DNA of 64,000 nucleotides, taken from contig JAJUJQ010000003.1 in assembly GCA_029265255.1 (NCBI GenBank), forward strand, positions 62,001-126,000, given 5' to 3'. This document shows positions 27,932-36,292 of the stretch, in pieces. Each line of letters opens with the position of its first letter. Positions within the stretch are counted from its first letter, which is position 1. This stretch comes from Spirochaetota bacterium. GTDB taxonomy: Bacteria; Spirochaetota; Spirochaetia; Treponematales; Rectinemataceae. The notes under the pieces are model-generated. The model ran no database searches. It saw only the letters and a program-made list of their open reading frames with translations, and was not told where the DNA came from. The translations under genes were made by a program, and so were the position numbers.

Positions 27932-27965
27932 GCGCATGTGTTGCGCTGGAATCGCTCACATGCGC
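27932..27965. terminator. Stem-loop between convergent genes, possible bidirectional terminator
   Basis: GCGCATGTG (27932-27940) and CACATGCGC (27957-27965) form a perfect 9-bp stem with a 16-nt loop. TTTGA and TCAAA on its flanks could extend pairing past a 4-nt bulge. It is placed between hflC (+) and the phosphoesterase gene (-). No strong T-run follows on either strand. Confidence 0.45.
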
Positions 27966-27982
27966 ATATTCAAAAGGCTGCC

Positions 27983-28669
27983 TCAGAGGGTACGCAATTC
28001 AGCGGCAGCATGTGCCCTCCCCTTCTGAGACTCGATAACGAGAAGGGCATATGAACCGTGTGCTGCCGGACCGGGGTTAATGACGAGGGTATCTCCTTCG
28101 TAGCTCACACTGCGGCCTTCATGGATATGTCCGCATACCCAGAACACCGGATTATGGGCATAAAGAAGGCTCTGAAAGGCCGTGCTGCCGATATGTTTCC
28201 CATGCCTGCTGTCCGCAAAAGTGCCATAAGGTGGCGTATGGGTAACGACTCCGATAGGCTGACCTTCCAATTTCGAAAGAACAGGCGTGAGCAAGGATTC
28301 CAGCTCGCTATCGCGCCTTTCGTCAGGTGTGAGACCGGTATGGAATAGCCCCCCGCCGCAACCCGCGAGTGATATGGGAAAGGGATCATGTAAAGATACT
28401 GGCGTGCCGTCAATGAAACCAGGATGCCGGCGGAATACTTCGCGTGCTTGAGCCGTATCGCAATTACCTCCAACAAAGAACAGGGGCGCGTTTGGAGGTG
28501 CATCGGTTCCAAATATCTCGAGGATTGCTTCTGCTTCTTTCTTTTTACCAAAGTTGGTCACATCTCCCGCGACCAGAATGAGGTCCACATTCCGATGCTC
28601 CCCGAGAATTCTCGAAAGCATGGTTGTTTCTCCATGAATATCCGACAGGACAAGCGCGAGACAGTGCAT
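27983..28669 (-). CDS. Metallophosphoesterase (calcineurin-like)
   Basis: A phosphoesterase of 228 residues. The start at 28669 (MHCLALVLSDIHG) follows AAGGAGG by 4 nt, and the longer upstream reading frame is rejected. All five metal-binding motifs are visible: SDIHG (residues 9-13), AGDVTNFG (D-x7-G), GGNCD, GVVTHTPPYG and CGHIHEG near the C-terminus. The length fits the YfcE-like/phosphodiesterase group. The substrate is unknown. The promoter region faces the bmp gene promoter, so this and the bmp operon are divergent. Confidence 0.9.
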   Translation of the reverse strand: MHCLALVLSDIHGETTMLSRILGEHRNVDLILVAGDVTNFGKKKEAEAILEIFGTDAPPNAPLFFVGGNCDTAQAREVFRRHPGFIDGTPVSLHDPFPISLAGCGGGLFHTGLTPDERRDSELESLLTPVLSKLEGQPIGVVTHTPPYGTFADSRHGKHIGSTAFQSLLYAHNPVFWVCGHIHEGRSVSYEGDTLVINPGPAAHGSYALLVIESQKGRAHAAAELRTL

Positions 28670-28696
28670 CGTGCCTCCTTGCTTTAATACTCTGTA

Positions 28697-28726
28697 TTGT
28701 GACTTCCTGCATGCCTGCGTTATAAT
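28697..28726 (+). promoter_or_regulatory. Promoter of the nucleoside transporter operon
   Basis: A TTGTGA -35 (28697-28702, 4/6) and a perfect TATAAT -10 (28721-28726) are separated by 18 nt. The -10 lies 77 nt before the lipoprotein start codon. Confidence 0.6.
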
Positions 28727-28803
28727 ACGTCGAACGGAACGCCTCGGCAACGCAGGTTTTGACTGCCGCGTACATGAAGGGGCATATGCGAGGAGGAATT
28801 CAA

Positions 28804-29907
28804 ATGAAACGGATGACAATGATTTTGATGGTCATCGTTGCGGTGATCGCGATGATTTCGTGTCAGGGCAAGACCACTGGCGCAAAGTCGGCGCTCCCGA
28901 GCTCCCGTCTTTTGACGGATGCGACCGGCATTGATGATAAATCATTCAATGCCGCAGCGTGGAGAGGTATTCTCGAATTCTACGGAGACACATGGGACAA
29001 ACCGGCGAATAAGGGGAAGCTCTATGATGTGGTGACTGCCCAGACCCAGGATATGTACATTCCCAATCTCAAGCAAGCTTCCGATGAAAAATACGACCTC
29101 ATCATTGTCACTGGTTTTACCTGGGCCGATGCGCTTTCCGAAGTTGCGCCCAAGTATCCCAATCAGAAATATCTCATCGTCGACGTCGACTGGGTCGGCA
29201 AGCCCAACGTGATGGAGGCCACATTCTCCGAGCATGAAGGCTCCTATCTGGTAGGAGTAGCTGCCGCGCTCAAGGCAAAGGCTGATGGCATCAAGAATCC
29301 GAAATTCGGATTCATCGGCGGTGTGCCCGGGCCGGTGATCACAAAATTCGAGATGGGGTGGGTCCAGGGAATCAGATCCGTTATTCCTGAGGCTCAGATT
29401 GTCGACTATTATGCGAATGACTGGGGCAAACCCGAGCTCGCGAAGGCACAGGCAAAAAACTGGTTCGATGCGGGTGTGTATGCGATCTTCTCGGCTGCGG
29501 GAGGGACCGGAAACGGGACTATCGCGCAGGCTAAGGAATACCGCTCTCAAGGCAAGAATGTCTGGGCAATCGGCGTCGATTCCGACCAGTTCGAGGATGG
29601 AATCTATGCCGAAGGCAAGTCAGCCGTCCTGACCTCCATGATCAAGCGTGTCGAATCAGCAACGAAATATGCACTTGAAAAGGTAAAAAGCAAGGAATTC
29701 AAAGGTGAGGTTGTGGTATTCGATACCAAGGCCAATGGTGTCGGGTTCTCCGATCGCAATCCTGAGCTAGGCAAGGAGATCGTGGATAAGGTCAACGAAG
29801 CGCGCGAAAAGATCATCAAGGGAGAGATCAAGGTCATACCGACCTACGCGGAAGCCAAAGCGCAGGGCCTTGTGCCAGGAAATCTGCAGGCAAGTGACAA
29901 TCAATAG
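28804..29907 (+). CDS. BMP/TmpC family nucleoside-binding lipoprotein
   Basis: A 367-residue substrate-binding lipoprotein of the basic membrane protein (BMP) family. The start at 28804 follows AGGAGG by 7 nt. A lipobox ends at Cys20 (VIAMISC-Q). The BMP core is visible: LTDATGIDDKSFNAAAWRGI, IIVTGFTWADAL, FIGGVPGPVITKFEMGWVQGI, AIFSAAGGTGNG and WAIGVDSDQ. Related proteins bind purine nucleosides (PnrA/TmpC). The following ABC ATPase, two permeases and purine nucleoside phosphorylase support a purine nucleoside ligand. Confidence 0.93.
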   Translation: MKRMTMILMVIVAVIAMISCQGKTTGAKSALPSSRLLTDATGIDDKSFNAAAWRGILEFYGDTWDKPANKGKLYDVVTAQTQDMYIPNLKQASDEKYDLIIVTGFTWADALSEVAPKYPNQKYLIVDVDWVGKPNVMEATFSEHEGSYLVGVAAALKAKADGIKNPKFGFIGGVPGPVITKFEMGWVQGIRSVIPEAQIVDYYANDWGKPELAKAQAKNWFDAGVYAIFSAAGGTGNGTIAQAKEYRSQGKNVWAIGVDSDQFEDGIYAEGKSAVLTSMIKRVESATKYALEKVKSKEFKGEVVVFDTKANGVGFSDRNPELGKEIVDKVNEAREKIIKGEIKVIPTYAEAKAQGLVPGNLQASDNQ

Positions 29908-29944
29908 GTTCATGGCCAATTTCATGGCATGGCAATGATGTAAT

Positions 29945-29983
29945 GAGGCGCAATCGTACGCGGTGGAGCGATGATTGCGCCTC
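29945..29983. repeat. Long inverted repeat between the lipoprotein and ATPase genes
   Basis: GAGGCGCAATC (29945-29955) and GATTGCGCCTC (29973-29983) are perfectly complementary; a G-T and a T-A pair extend the stem to 13 bp with a 13-nt loop. No T-run follows. A stem-loop here may slow 3'-end decay of the lipoprotein mRNA or attenuate transcription so that the lipoprotein is made in excess over the membrane subunits. Confidence 0.6.
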
Positions 29984-30022
29984 TGTCATATTGCTGTGAT
30001 TCATTACGGGCGGTCGACACCG

Positions 30023-31579
30023 ATGAACGAATATGCGATTGAGATGATCGGAATTACCAAGGCCTTTCCCGGGGTCGTCGCCAATAGCGACGTCACGCTC
30101 CGGGTGAGAGAGCGGGAGATACATTCCATTCTCGGCGAGAATGGTGCTGGCAAATCAACACTGATGTCGATTCTGTTTGGTCTGTATCGAGCAGATTCGG
30201 GGATTATCAAGGTACGCGGCAAAGAAACGCGTATTTCTGACCCGAACCATGCTACCGCGCTAGGAATTGGCATGGTGCATCAGCATTTCAAGCTGGTTCA
30301 CAATTTCACCGTGACCGAAAACATCATTCTCGGGAACGAACCTCGTGATCGATTAGGCAATGTGGACCTGGTGACCGCCGAGCGAAGAGTTACGTCGCTT
30401 TCGCAGCAATATGGCCTTAATGTCGAACCCCGAGCGCTTGTTGAACAGATTACCGTGGGGATGCAGCAGCGTGTTGAAATATTGAAAATTCTTTACAGAA
30501 ATGCCGATATCCTCATTTTCGACGAACCAACCGCAGTCCTTACACCTCAGGAAATCGACGAACTCATGGATATCCTCCGGAGACTTAGAGCTGAAGGCAA
30601 GACGATCATTCTCATTACACACAAGCTCAACGAAATAAAGGCGGTCGCGGACCGCTGCACCATTCTGCGCCATGGAAAAGTCATAGACACCGTTGATGTC
30701 GCCCAGGCGAGCGAGATGGAGCTGGCTGAGAAGATGGTAGGGCGGAAGGTTCATTTCAATATTGATAAAGCTCCTGCAAAGCCAGGAAAAGTCGTGCTGG
30801 ATATCAGAAACCTTTCGGTGCGGGGGATGCATGGAAGCATGGCGATACAGGACCTTTCGCTGATAGTGCGGCAAGGGGAAATTGTTGGGATCGCAGGTGT
30901 TGACGGCAATGGTCAGAGCGAGCTGGTAGAAGCGCTGACAGGCTTGCGTCCTGTCGCCAGCGGTTCTATCTTGCTCGAAAATAAGGACATCACTCATCGC
31001 TCAATTCGGGATAGGAACGAAGCCGGTATTGGACACATCCCTGAAGACAGACAAAAGCATGGGCTAGTACTCAATTTCCGTCTCGATGAAAATCTTATTC
31101 TCAAGACATATCGGGAAAAGCGTTACGTGGGCCCGCTAGGGACACTAAACATGAAGAAGGTGGCTGAAAATGCCAGTCGCCTCATCTCGCAATTCGATAT
31201 TCGGGCTGGACAGGGACCGGCGACGAAGACAAAAGCGATGTCAGGGGGAAACCAGCAGAAGGCCATTCTGGCGCGGGAGATAGACCTCTCTCCTACTCTG
31301 CTCATCGTTGCCCAGCCGACTCGAGGGCTCGACGTAGGGGCCATTGAGACTATTCACGCGCGCCTCGTCGCGGAACGAGATAAAGGGCGAGCCATCCTTC
31401 TGGTGTCATTTGAACTCGACGAAATACTCAACCTCTGCGACCGCATTGCCGCGATTTCCAAGGGGCGCATCGTTGGCATTGTTGACGCGGCAGAGGCAGA
31501 CGAGCGTCAAATCGGCGCAATGATGGCAGGCTTCAAAAGCAAAATTGGATTGGAAACCATACACACGGAGGGCGCATGA
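30023..31579 (+). CDS. Nucleoside ABC transporter, ATP-binding protein
   Basis: A two-domain ATPase of 518 residues, as in sugar/nucleoside importers (RbsA, NupO/YufO). The first half has Walker A GENGAGKST and the signature EQITVGMQQRVEILKIL (a non-canonical LSGGQ), then ILIFDEPTAVLTPQE. The second half has GVDGNGQSELVEAL, the signature MSGGNQQKAILAREI and VAQPTRGLDVGA, where the Walker B Glu is replaced, as is common in this family. The start at 30023 (MNEYAIEM) is chosen over the TTG at 29975. It overlaps the first permease gene by 4 nt. Confidence 0.94.
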   Translation: MNEYAIEMIGITKAFPGVVANSDVTLRVREREIHSILGENGAGKSTLMSILFGLYRADSGIIKVRGKETRISDPNHATALGIGMVHQHFKLVHNFTVTENIILGNEPRDRLGNVDLVTAERRVTSLSQQYGLNVEPRALVEQITVGMQQRVEILKILYRNADILIFDEPTAVLTPQEIDELMDILRRLRAEGKTIILITHKLNEIKAVADRCTILRHGKVIDTVDVAQASEMELAEKMVGRKVHFNIDKAPAKPGKVVLDIRNLSVRGMHGSMAIQDLSLIVRQGEIVGIAGVDGNGQSELVEALTGLRPVASGSILLENKDITHRSIRDRNEAGIGHIPEDRQKHGLVLNFRLDENLILKTYREKRYVGPLGTLNMKKVAENASRLISQFDIRAGQGPATKTKAMSGGNQQKAILAREIDLSPTLLIVAQPTRGLDVGAIETIHARLVAERDKGRAILLVSFELDEILNLCDRIAAISKGRIVGIVDAAEADERQIGAMMAGFKSKIGLETIHTEGA

Positions 31580-32709
31580 AACAATCTCGATTGCAACATT
31601 CCAGGCTTGCCCTCTCTCTGGAAAGAGTCCTTGCCAGTAACCGTTGGGTTTCCATCATCGTTATTATGCTGGGTTTTCTGGTTGGCACATTGCTTATCAT
31701 CGCAATCGGGCGGGATCCTGGAAACATGTATGCCGCGATGCTTCAAACGCTGACCGGCTATGATATCACTAGGAATATCTGGAATGCGCGCTATATCGGC
31801 GAATGGCTCACTGCGAGCATTCCCCTCATACTTTGCGGGCTTTCCATGGGCTTTGCCGCTCGAACCGGACTGTTCAATATCGGCGCGGAGGGACAGTACA
31901 TCGTCGGGCTGACAGCGGCGCAATTCGTTGCCCTTTACGGTCCGCAGGTGCCGGTGCTGCACTGGATTGTCGCCTTGGCTGCCGCTGGTATCGCTGGCAT
32001 GGCATGGGGAGGTATCGTAGGTTATCTCAAAGCAAAATTCTCGGTATCGGAAGTTGTCGCTACCATCATGCTGAACTATATCGCTTTCTTCCTTTCCCGA
32101 TGGGTTACCATGCAGATTCCAGGCGCGAACACCTATCGCACTCCTTCCTATCCAGAAACGGCACGTTTAACAAGCCGTTTGTTCCAGACGCTCACCAACG
32201 AATCCCGATTAAATTTGGGCTTATGGGTTGCGTGCGCAGCGTGCCTTTTCTACTGGTACCTCATAGAGAAAACACGCAAGGGCTATGAACTCAGAGCGAC
32301 CGGCTTCAACAAAGAAGCTGCACGCTATGCAGGCATTCCTGTGACCTCGACCATCACTCTTTCCATGAGCGTCGCGGGTTTGTTTGCCGGACTTGCCGGG
32401 GCGATCGTGGCGCTCGGTTCTTTTGGGTATGGGCGCGTGTTGGGAGGGTACGACAATTATGGTTTCAACGGTATCGCTGTCGCGCTGGTCGGCAACAGCA
32501 CCGCGGGAGGGACGCTGCTGTCAGGCCTTCTGTTTGGCATGCTTGCTTCAGCACAGCCGCTCATGCAGAGCCGCCAGATACCGAAGGAGATTACCTGGAT
32601 CATCTCGGGATTGGTCGTCATCTTTATCTCGCTGCGCGGGGCGGTGAGCATTTTTCTTGAATGGCGCGCGAAAATCGCCGCTCGCGAGGGCAAGGAGATT
32701 ATTGAATGA
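31576..32709 (+). CDS. Nucleoside ABC transporter permease
   Basis: A 377-residue permease of the branched-chain/simple-sugar family (BPD_transp_2). About 8-10 membrane segments are visible, with the signature NIGAEGQYIVGLTAAQFVALYG and LGSFGYGRVLGGYDNYGFNGIAVALVGNSTAGGTLLSGLLFG. It corresponds to the larger of the paired permeases (YufP/NupP type). Both ends overlap neighbours by 4 nt (ATGA). Confidence 0.92.
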   Translation: MKQSRLQHSRLALSLERVLASNRWVSIIVIMLGFLVGTLLIIAIGRDPGNMYAAMLQTLTGYDITRNIWNARYIGEWLTASIPLILCGLSMGFAARTGLFNIGAEGQYIVGLTAAQFVALYGPQVPVLHWIVALAAAGIAGMAWGGIVGYLKAKFSVSEVVATIMLNYIAFFLSRWVTMQIPGANTYRTPSYPETARLTSRLFQTLTNESRLNLGLWVACAACLFYWYLIEKTRKGYELRATGFNKEAARYAGIPVTSTITLSMSVAGLFAGLAGAIVALGSFGYGRVLGGYDNYGFNGIAVALVGNSTAGGTLLSGLLFGMLASAQPLMQSRQIPKEITWIISGLVVIFISLRGAVSIFLEWRAKIAAREGKEIIE

Positions 32710-33608
32710 ATACTATCATCGCAATGATCCCGTCGATTCTCATGATCGTCTCGCCCATTCTGATCGCGGCAATGGGCGGCCTTGTTTCAGAGCGATCCGG
32801 CGTGGTCAATATCGCGCTGGAAGGGCTTATGGGGATCGGAGCGTTTACCGCCGCAACCCTCCACTATTTCCTCGAGGCTCATACTGCTTTATCGGTATGG
32901 ATATCGATAGGTGCAGCCGGCGTCGCAGGGCTGGTGATTTCTCTCATCCATGCATATGCATCGGTTTCCCTCAATGCAGATCAGGTCATATCCGGAACGG
33001 GGATCAACCTTCTCGCAACAGGCGGCACGGCATTCCTCGCCCAGGTTATCTTCCGGATGGAGCGCACAGCACCATTCAGACTTGGAATGATGCCGGGCTT
33101 GTGGGGCATCTATCCTACCGCATGGATTGCTCTCGGCGCGGTACTGCTGACTTGGTATATCCTATACCGCCGCCCCTGCGGCCTGCACCTGAGAGCCTGT
33201 GGGGAACATCCTCACGCGGCGGCATCCTGCGGCATCAACGTTGTCAGAATACGATATTTCGCGGTTATGGCCTCCGGTTTTCTGGCCGGCATAGCCGGGG
33301 CATGTCTCGTGCTGACACAGACAATTCAATATACGATCTATACCATAAATGGCGCTGGATTCATCGCTCTGGCAGCTGTTTCGTTTGGCCGATGGCTGCC
33401 GCGTGGTGTTACCGGGGCTTCGTTGCTATTTGGTCTCGCCGTCGCGTTGGCAATCTATATGGTGAATATAGAATCTCTGCGCGTCCTTCCTTCAGAGTTT
33501 TTCAGCGTTATGCCTTATGTGATCACATTGTTGACACTTGTGCTATTCTCCGGGAAGGAATACGCTCCTCGCGCGGCTGGTCAGCCGTATGAACGGACAG
33601 GAAGCTGA
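32706..33608 (+). CDS. Nucleoside ABC transporter permease
   Basis: A 300-residue second permease of the pair (YufQ/NupQ type). It has SERSGVVNIALEGLMGIGAFTAA, LNADQVISGTGINLLATGGTAFLAQ and GAGFIALAAVSFGRWLPRGVTGASLLFG, all typical of the small subunit. It overlaps the first permease by 4 nt and is followed 35 nt later by the phosphorylase gene. Confidence 0.92.
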   Translation: MNTIIAMIPSILMIVSPILIAAMGGLVSERSGVVNIALEGLMGIGAFTAATLHYFLEAHTALSVWISIGAAGVAGLVISLIHAYASVSLNADQVISGTGINLLATGGTAFLAQVIFRMERTAPFRLGMMPGLWGIYPTAWIALGAVLLTWYILYRRPCGLHLRACGEHPHAAASCGINVVRIRYFAVMASGFLAGIAGACLVLTQTIQYTIYTINGAGFIALAAVSFGRWLPRGVTGASLLFGLAVALAIYMVNIESLRVLPSEFFSVMPYVITLLTLVLFSGKEYAPRAAGQPYERTGS

Positions 33609-33643
33609 ATGGCGGATTCGATTCTGCCGAAAGGATACAGACG

Positions 33644-34429
33644 ATGCATGAGAACGACGTCCACGAAAAAAATCTCGAGCATTATCGCAATGGTACACCG
33701 CATAACGCAGCGAAAAGCGGGGATATTGCGCACGTAGTTCTAATGCCAGGGGATCCTCTGCGCGCGAAACGCATAGCTGACACCATGCTGGATCATGTCC
33801 GGCAGTTCAACACGGTTCGAAACATGTTCGGATACACGGGTGAGTATGGAGGATGCAGGCTCAGCGTCATGGGTTCGGGGATGGGGGCACCATCGATGGG
33901 CATCTATTCCTATGAATTGTTCGCGTTCTATAATGTGAAGGCGATTATACGAGTCGGAACATGTGGCGGATTGGTTCCTGAAGTCGAGGTAGGAGATCTT
34001 GTCATCGCAATGACCGCTTCCACCGATTCAAATTATGCGCATCAATATTCCTTGCACGGTTCATTTTCCCCCTGCGCGTCGTATGACCTTCTTGAAAAAG
34101 CCGTCATCGCAGCGCGTGCCAAGGGAATAACGTTCCATGTCGGGAATGTCTTTTCATCTGATCTCTTTTCTTTGTATTCAGCGCTTCCGCCCGAAGAAGG
34201 GTGGAAACGCTGGGGCCGCATGGGGTGCAAGGCAACTGATATGGAGAGTTATGCCCTCTATTGCAACGCTGCATGGTTTGGACGCAAAGCCTTGACGCTT
34301 CTCACCTGCTCTGATTCGAATATAAGCCACAAAGAGATGACACCCGAAGCCAGGCAGAATTCGCTCGATTCGATGATCAGCATTGCGCTTGAGGTGGCAA
34401 CGCAGGAATTGGCAGCCGTCGCCGGCTAG
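33644..34429 (+). CDS. deoD: Purine nucleoside phosphorylase (DeoD type)
   Basis: PNP cleaves purine nucleosides with phosphate to a base and ribose 1-phosphate. The 261-residue protein has MPGDPLRAKRIADTMLD, TGEYGGCRLSVMGSGMGAPSMGIYSYEL, GTCGGLVPEVEVGDLVIA, KATDMESYALY and LLTCSDSNISHKEMTPEARQNSLDSMI, all of the hexameric DeoD type. It ends the nucleoside transporter operon, so imported nucleosides can be phosphorolysed at once. Its TAG stop shares the palindrome CTAG (34426-34429) with the tyrS stop on the other strand. Confidence 0.96.
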   Translation: MHENDVHEKNLEHYRNGTPHNAAKSGDIAHVVLMPGDPLRAKRIADTMLDHVRQFNTVRNMFGYTGEYGGCRLSVMGSGMGAPSMGIYSYELFAFYNVKAIIRVGTCGGLVPEVEVGDLVIAMTASTDSNYAHQYSLHGSFSPCASYDLLEKAVIAARAKGITFHVGNVFSSDLFSLYSALPPEEGWKRWGRMGCKATDMESYALYCNAAWFGRKALTLLTCSDSNISHKEMTPEARQNSLDSMISIALEVATQELAAVAG

Positions 34430-35655
34430 TCTTTGCAGACAATCCGGGCGACTCTTTTCTTGCCAGCGCGAAGCATCATCGCTCCATCCTGAAGGTGGGC
34501 AGCGCCAAACACCTGTTTTTCGTGCTCGACCTTTTCTCCGTTGACTGTCGCGCCTCCCTGCTGGACTAGGCGTCGCGCTTCGTTCTTGGAAGGAACTAGC
34601 CCTGATTCTACAAAGAGATCGAGCACACCGATTCCTTCCTCCAGTCGCGCGCGTGCTATCGCCACAGTAGGAAGCTGTGATGCGTCGCCTTCCCCGCGAA
34701 ACGCAGCTCTTGCCGCCGACATGGCCTTATCCGCTTCTTCCCTGCCGTGAATCAGCGCGGTCACTTCCCATGCAAGCCGCTCCTTCGCTTCGTTGAGCGC
34801 ACTGTCTTTCAATGATCCAAGGCGTCTGCATTCGTCAGCTGGAAGGAAAGTAAACATGAGCAGGAAGCGTCCGACATCCGGATCCGATACATTCCTGAAA
34901 TACTGATAGAAATCGTAGGGACTTGTCATCGCCGGATCAAGAAAGAGCGCTCCTTTCTCGGTCTTTCCCATTTTTTTACCATCACTCGTCGTGACAAGCG
35001 GGAAAGTCAATCCGTAGCATTCAACCCCCTCGACACGCCTGATCAGCTCGATGCCCGCGACGATGTTGCCCCACTGATCATCACCGCCGATTTGGAGCCT
35101 GCAGCCATAACGCCGGTAGAGCTCAAGGAAATCGTAGCTTTGGAGAAGCTGGTAATTGAATTCGATGAAGGAAAGCCCGGTCTCAAGTCGTTGCCGGTAC
35201 GCTTCGAAGGACAGCATGCGGTTGACAGAGAAATGCCTTCCGATATCCCTGAGAAAGTCTATGTAATTAAGACTGGAGAGCCAGTCCTTGTTGTTAGCGG
35301 CAAAAGTATGGACACCATCGAAACCGATGAAACGGTCGAGCTGGCGTATAAAACGTTCGGTATTGGCGTCGATTTCTTCATAGGAAATCATTTTGCGCAT
35401 TTCGGTCTTGCCTGATGGATCACCGATGCGCGCGGTTCCTCCCCCCATCAGAGCGATGCCCTGGTGACCGGCATCTCTCAAATGGCGCAGCGCAAAGAAA
35501 GGTACCATGTGGCCAATATGCAAAGACGGGCCGGTGGGATCGGTTCCGATGTAGAAGGTAACCGGTCCTTCGTCCATGAGACGGGAAAGCCCTTCGAAAT
35601 CGGTACATTGCTGAATGAATCCACGTTCTTTGAGTGTTTCCAGCGCGTTGTTCAT
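34426..35655 (-). CDS. tyrS: Tyrosyl-tRNA synthetase
   Basis: TyrS charges tRNA-Tyr. The 409-residue class I enzyme shows GTDPTGPSLHIGHMVPFFALRHL (HIGH motif), INRR-like IRRVEG context, the KMSKS variant GKKMGKTEKGALFLD, and a C-terminal S4 domain (EARRLVQQGGATVNG). KMGKT in place of KFGKS is a normal TyrS variation. The start at 35655 has AAGGAG 5 nt upstream and a good promoter. It is a single gene, convergent with deoD. Confidence 0.96.
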   Translation of the reverse strand: MNNALETLKERGFIQQCTDFEGLSRLMDEGPVTFYIGTDPTGPSLHIGHMVPFFALRHLRDAGHQGIALMGGGTARIGDPSGKTEMRKMISYEEIDANTERFIRQLDRFIGFDGVHTFAANNKDWLSSLNYIDFLRDIGRHFSVNRMLSFEAYRQRLETGLSFIEFNYQLLQSYDFLELYRRYGCRLQIGGDDQWGNIVAGIELIRRVEGVECYGLTFPLVTTSDGKKMGKTEKGALFLDPAMTSPYDFYQYFRNVSDPDVGRFLLMFTFLPADECRRLGSLKDSALNEAKERLAWEVTALIHGREEADKAMSAARAAFRGEGDASQLPTVAIARARLEEGIGVLDLFVESGLVPSKNEARRLVQQGGATVNGEKVEHEKQVFGAAHLQDGAMMLRAGKKRVARIVCKD

Positions 35656-35680
35656 GACCGCTCCTTTTCCTCGTGGTGGC

Positions 35681-35709
35681 AGTATATGGCGAAAGCCCTA
35701 CTTTCTCAA
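35681..35709 (-). promoter_or_regulatory. tyrS promoter
   Basis: On the minus strand TTGAGA (35704-35709, 5/6) and TATACT (35681-35686, 5/6) are separated by exactly 17 nt, 25 nt before the tyrS start. Confidence 0.75.
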
Positions 35710-35832
35710 GTAATGATGAAGGCTGCTATGCGCAAAATCATGCGGCCGCCTGAAATTCTGTCTTGACATCAGTATCTATTCAGTGCTTCAGAAAATAATC
35801 TCAGCCATATTTATGAATTATGCGTAGAGTGA

Positions 35833-35860
35833 TTTACATGCCGCAGGGATGTGCTACAAT
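35833..35860 (+). promoter_or_regulatory. hup promoter
   Basis: TTTACA (35833-35838, 5/6) and TACAAT (35855-35860, 5/6) are 16 nt apart. Transcription would start near 35867, at the first base of a hairpin. Confidence 0.7.
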
Positions 35861-35866
35861 ATCAGT

Positions 35867-35920
35867 GTCCGACCTGTTTCAAGAGACATTCGGACGCGGC
35901 TCCATAGGGCCTTGAGCCGC
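35867..35920 (+). promoter_or_regulatory. Structured hup leader, two hairpins
   Basis: GTCCGA (35867-35872) pairs with TCGGAC (35890-35895), and GCGGCTC (35896-35902) with GAGCCGC (35914-35920), so two back-to-back stem-loops fill the leader before the AGGAG ribosome site at 35932. The pairing is perfect in both. This may protect the mRNA 5' end. It matches no riboswitch I know. Confidence 0.5.
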
Positions 35921-35943
35921 ATTTCTTCTGCAGGAGAAAAATT

Positions 35944-36243
35944 ATGCCATCGACAGGAAAACCGCTTACAAAGGTAGAAATTATCAGCGCTCTCGCAAAA
36001 ACAACCGGATTCACCAAGAAGGATGTCGGCGTGCTTCTTGATGCCATGGCCAAACTCTCATATGCCGAAGTCAAAAAGAATAAGAAGTTTACCATTCCTG
36101 GCATCGCGATTATGAAAATCGTAAAAAGAAAAGCAAAAGTCGGTCGAAATCCTGCAACTGGCCAGCAGATCAATATTCCTGCACGGAACGTCATCAAGAT
36201 CACCGTCGCCAAGCCATGCAAGGACGCTGTTCTCGGGAAATAG
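35944..36243 (+). CDS. HU-family DNA-binding protein
   Basis: A 99-residue basic protein of the HU/IHF family. The dimerisation helices (TKVEIISALAKTTGFTKKDVGVLLDAM) and the DNA-binding arm with GRNPATGQQINIPARNVIKITVAK are clear. The insertion of KRKAKVG and the Lys-rich tail fit the longer HU type. It bends and compacts DNA. It is a single gene, with its own promoter and leader, ending at a terminator that also serves glyS. Confidence 0.95.
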   Translation: MPSTGKPLTKVEIISALAKTTGFTKKDVGVLLDAMAKLSYAEVKKNKKFTIPGIAIMKIVKRKAKVGRNPATGQQINIPARNVIKITVAKPCKDAVLGK

Positions 36244-36259
36244 CGTTTCTCGAGGAAAA

Positions 36260-36285
36260 AGGGGGTGCCGGATCCGACACCCCCT
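36260..36285 (-). terminator. Rho-independent terminator of glyS
   Basis: AGGGGGTG (36260-36267) and CACCCCCT (36278-36285) form an 8-bp stem. On the minus strand the hairpin is followed by TTTTTCCTCG, so it is a good terminator for glyS. For hup (+) it lacks a T-run but could still act. Confidence 0.75.
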
Positions 36286-36292
36286 CTGATTA

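Noticed and set aside
32657..33592. 311-residue plus-strand frame overlapping the second permease
   Set aside because: Arg/Ser-rich, out of frame with the clear permease at 32706-33608.
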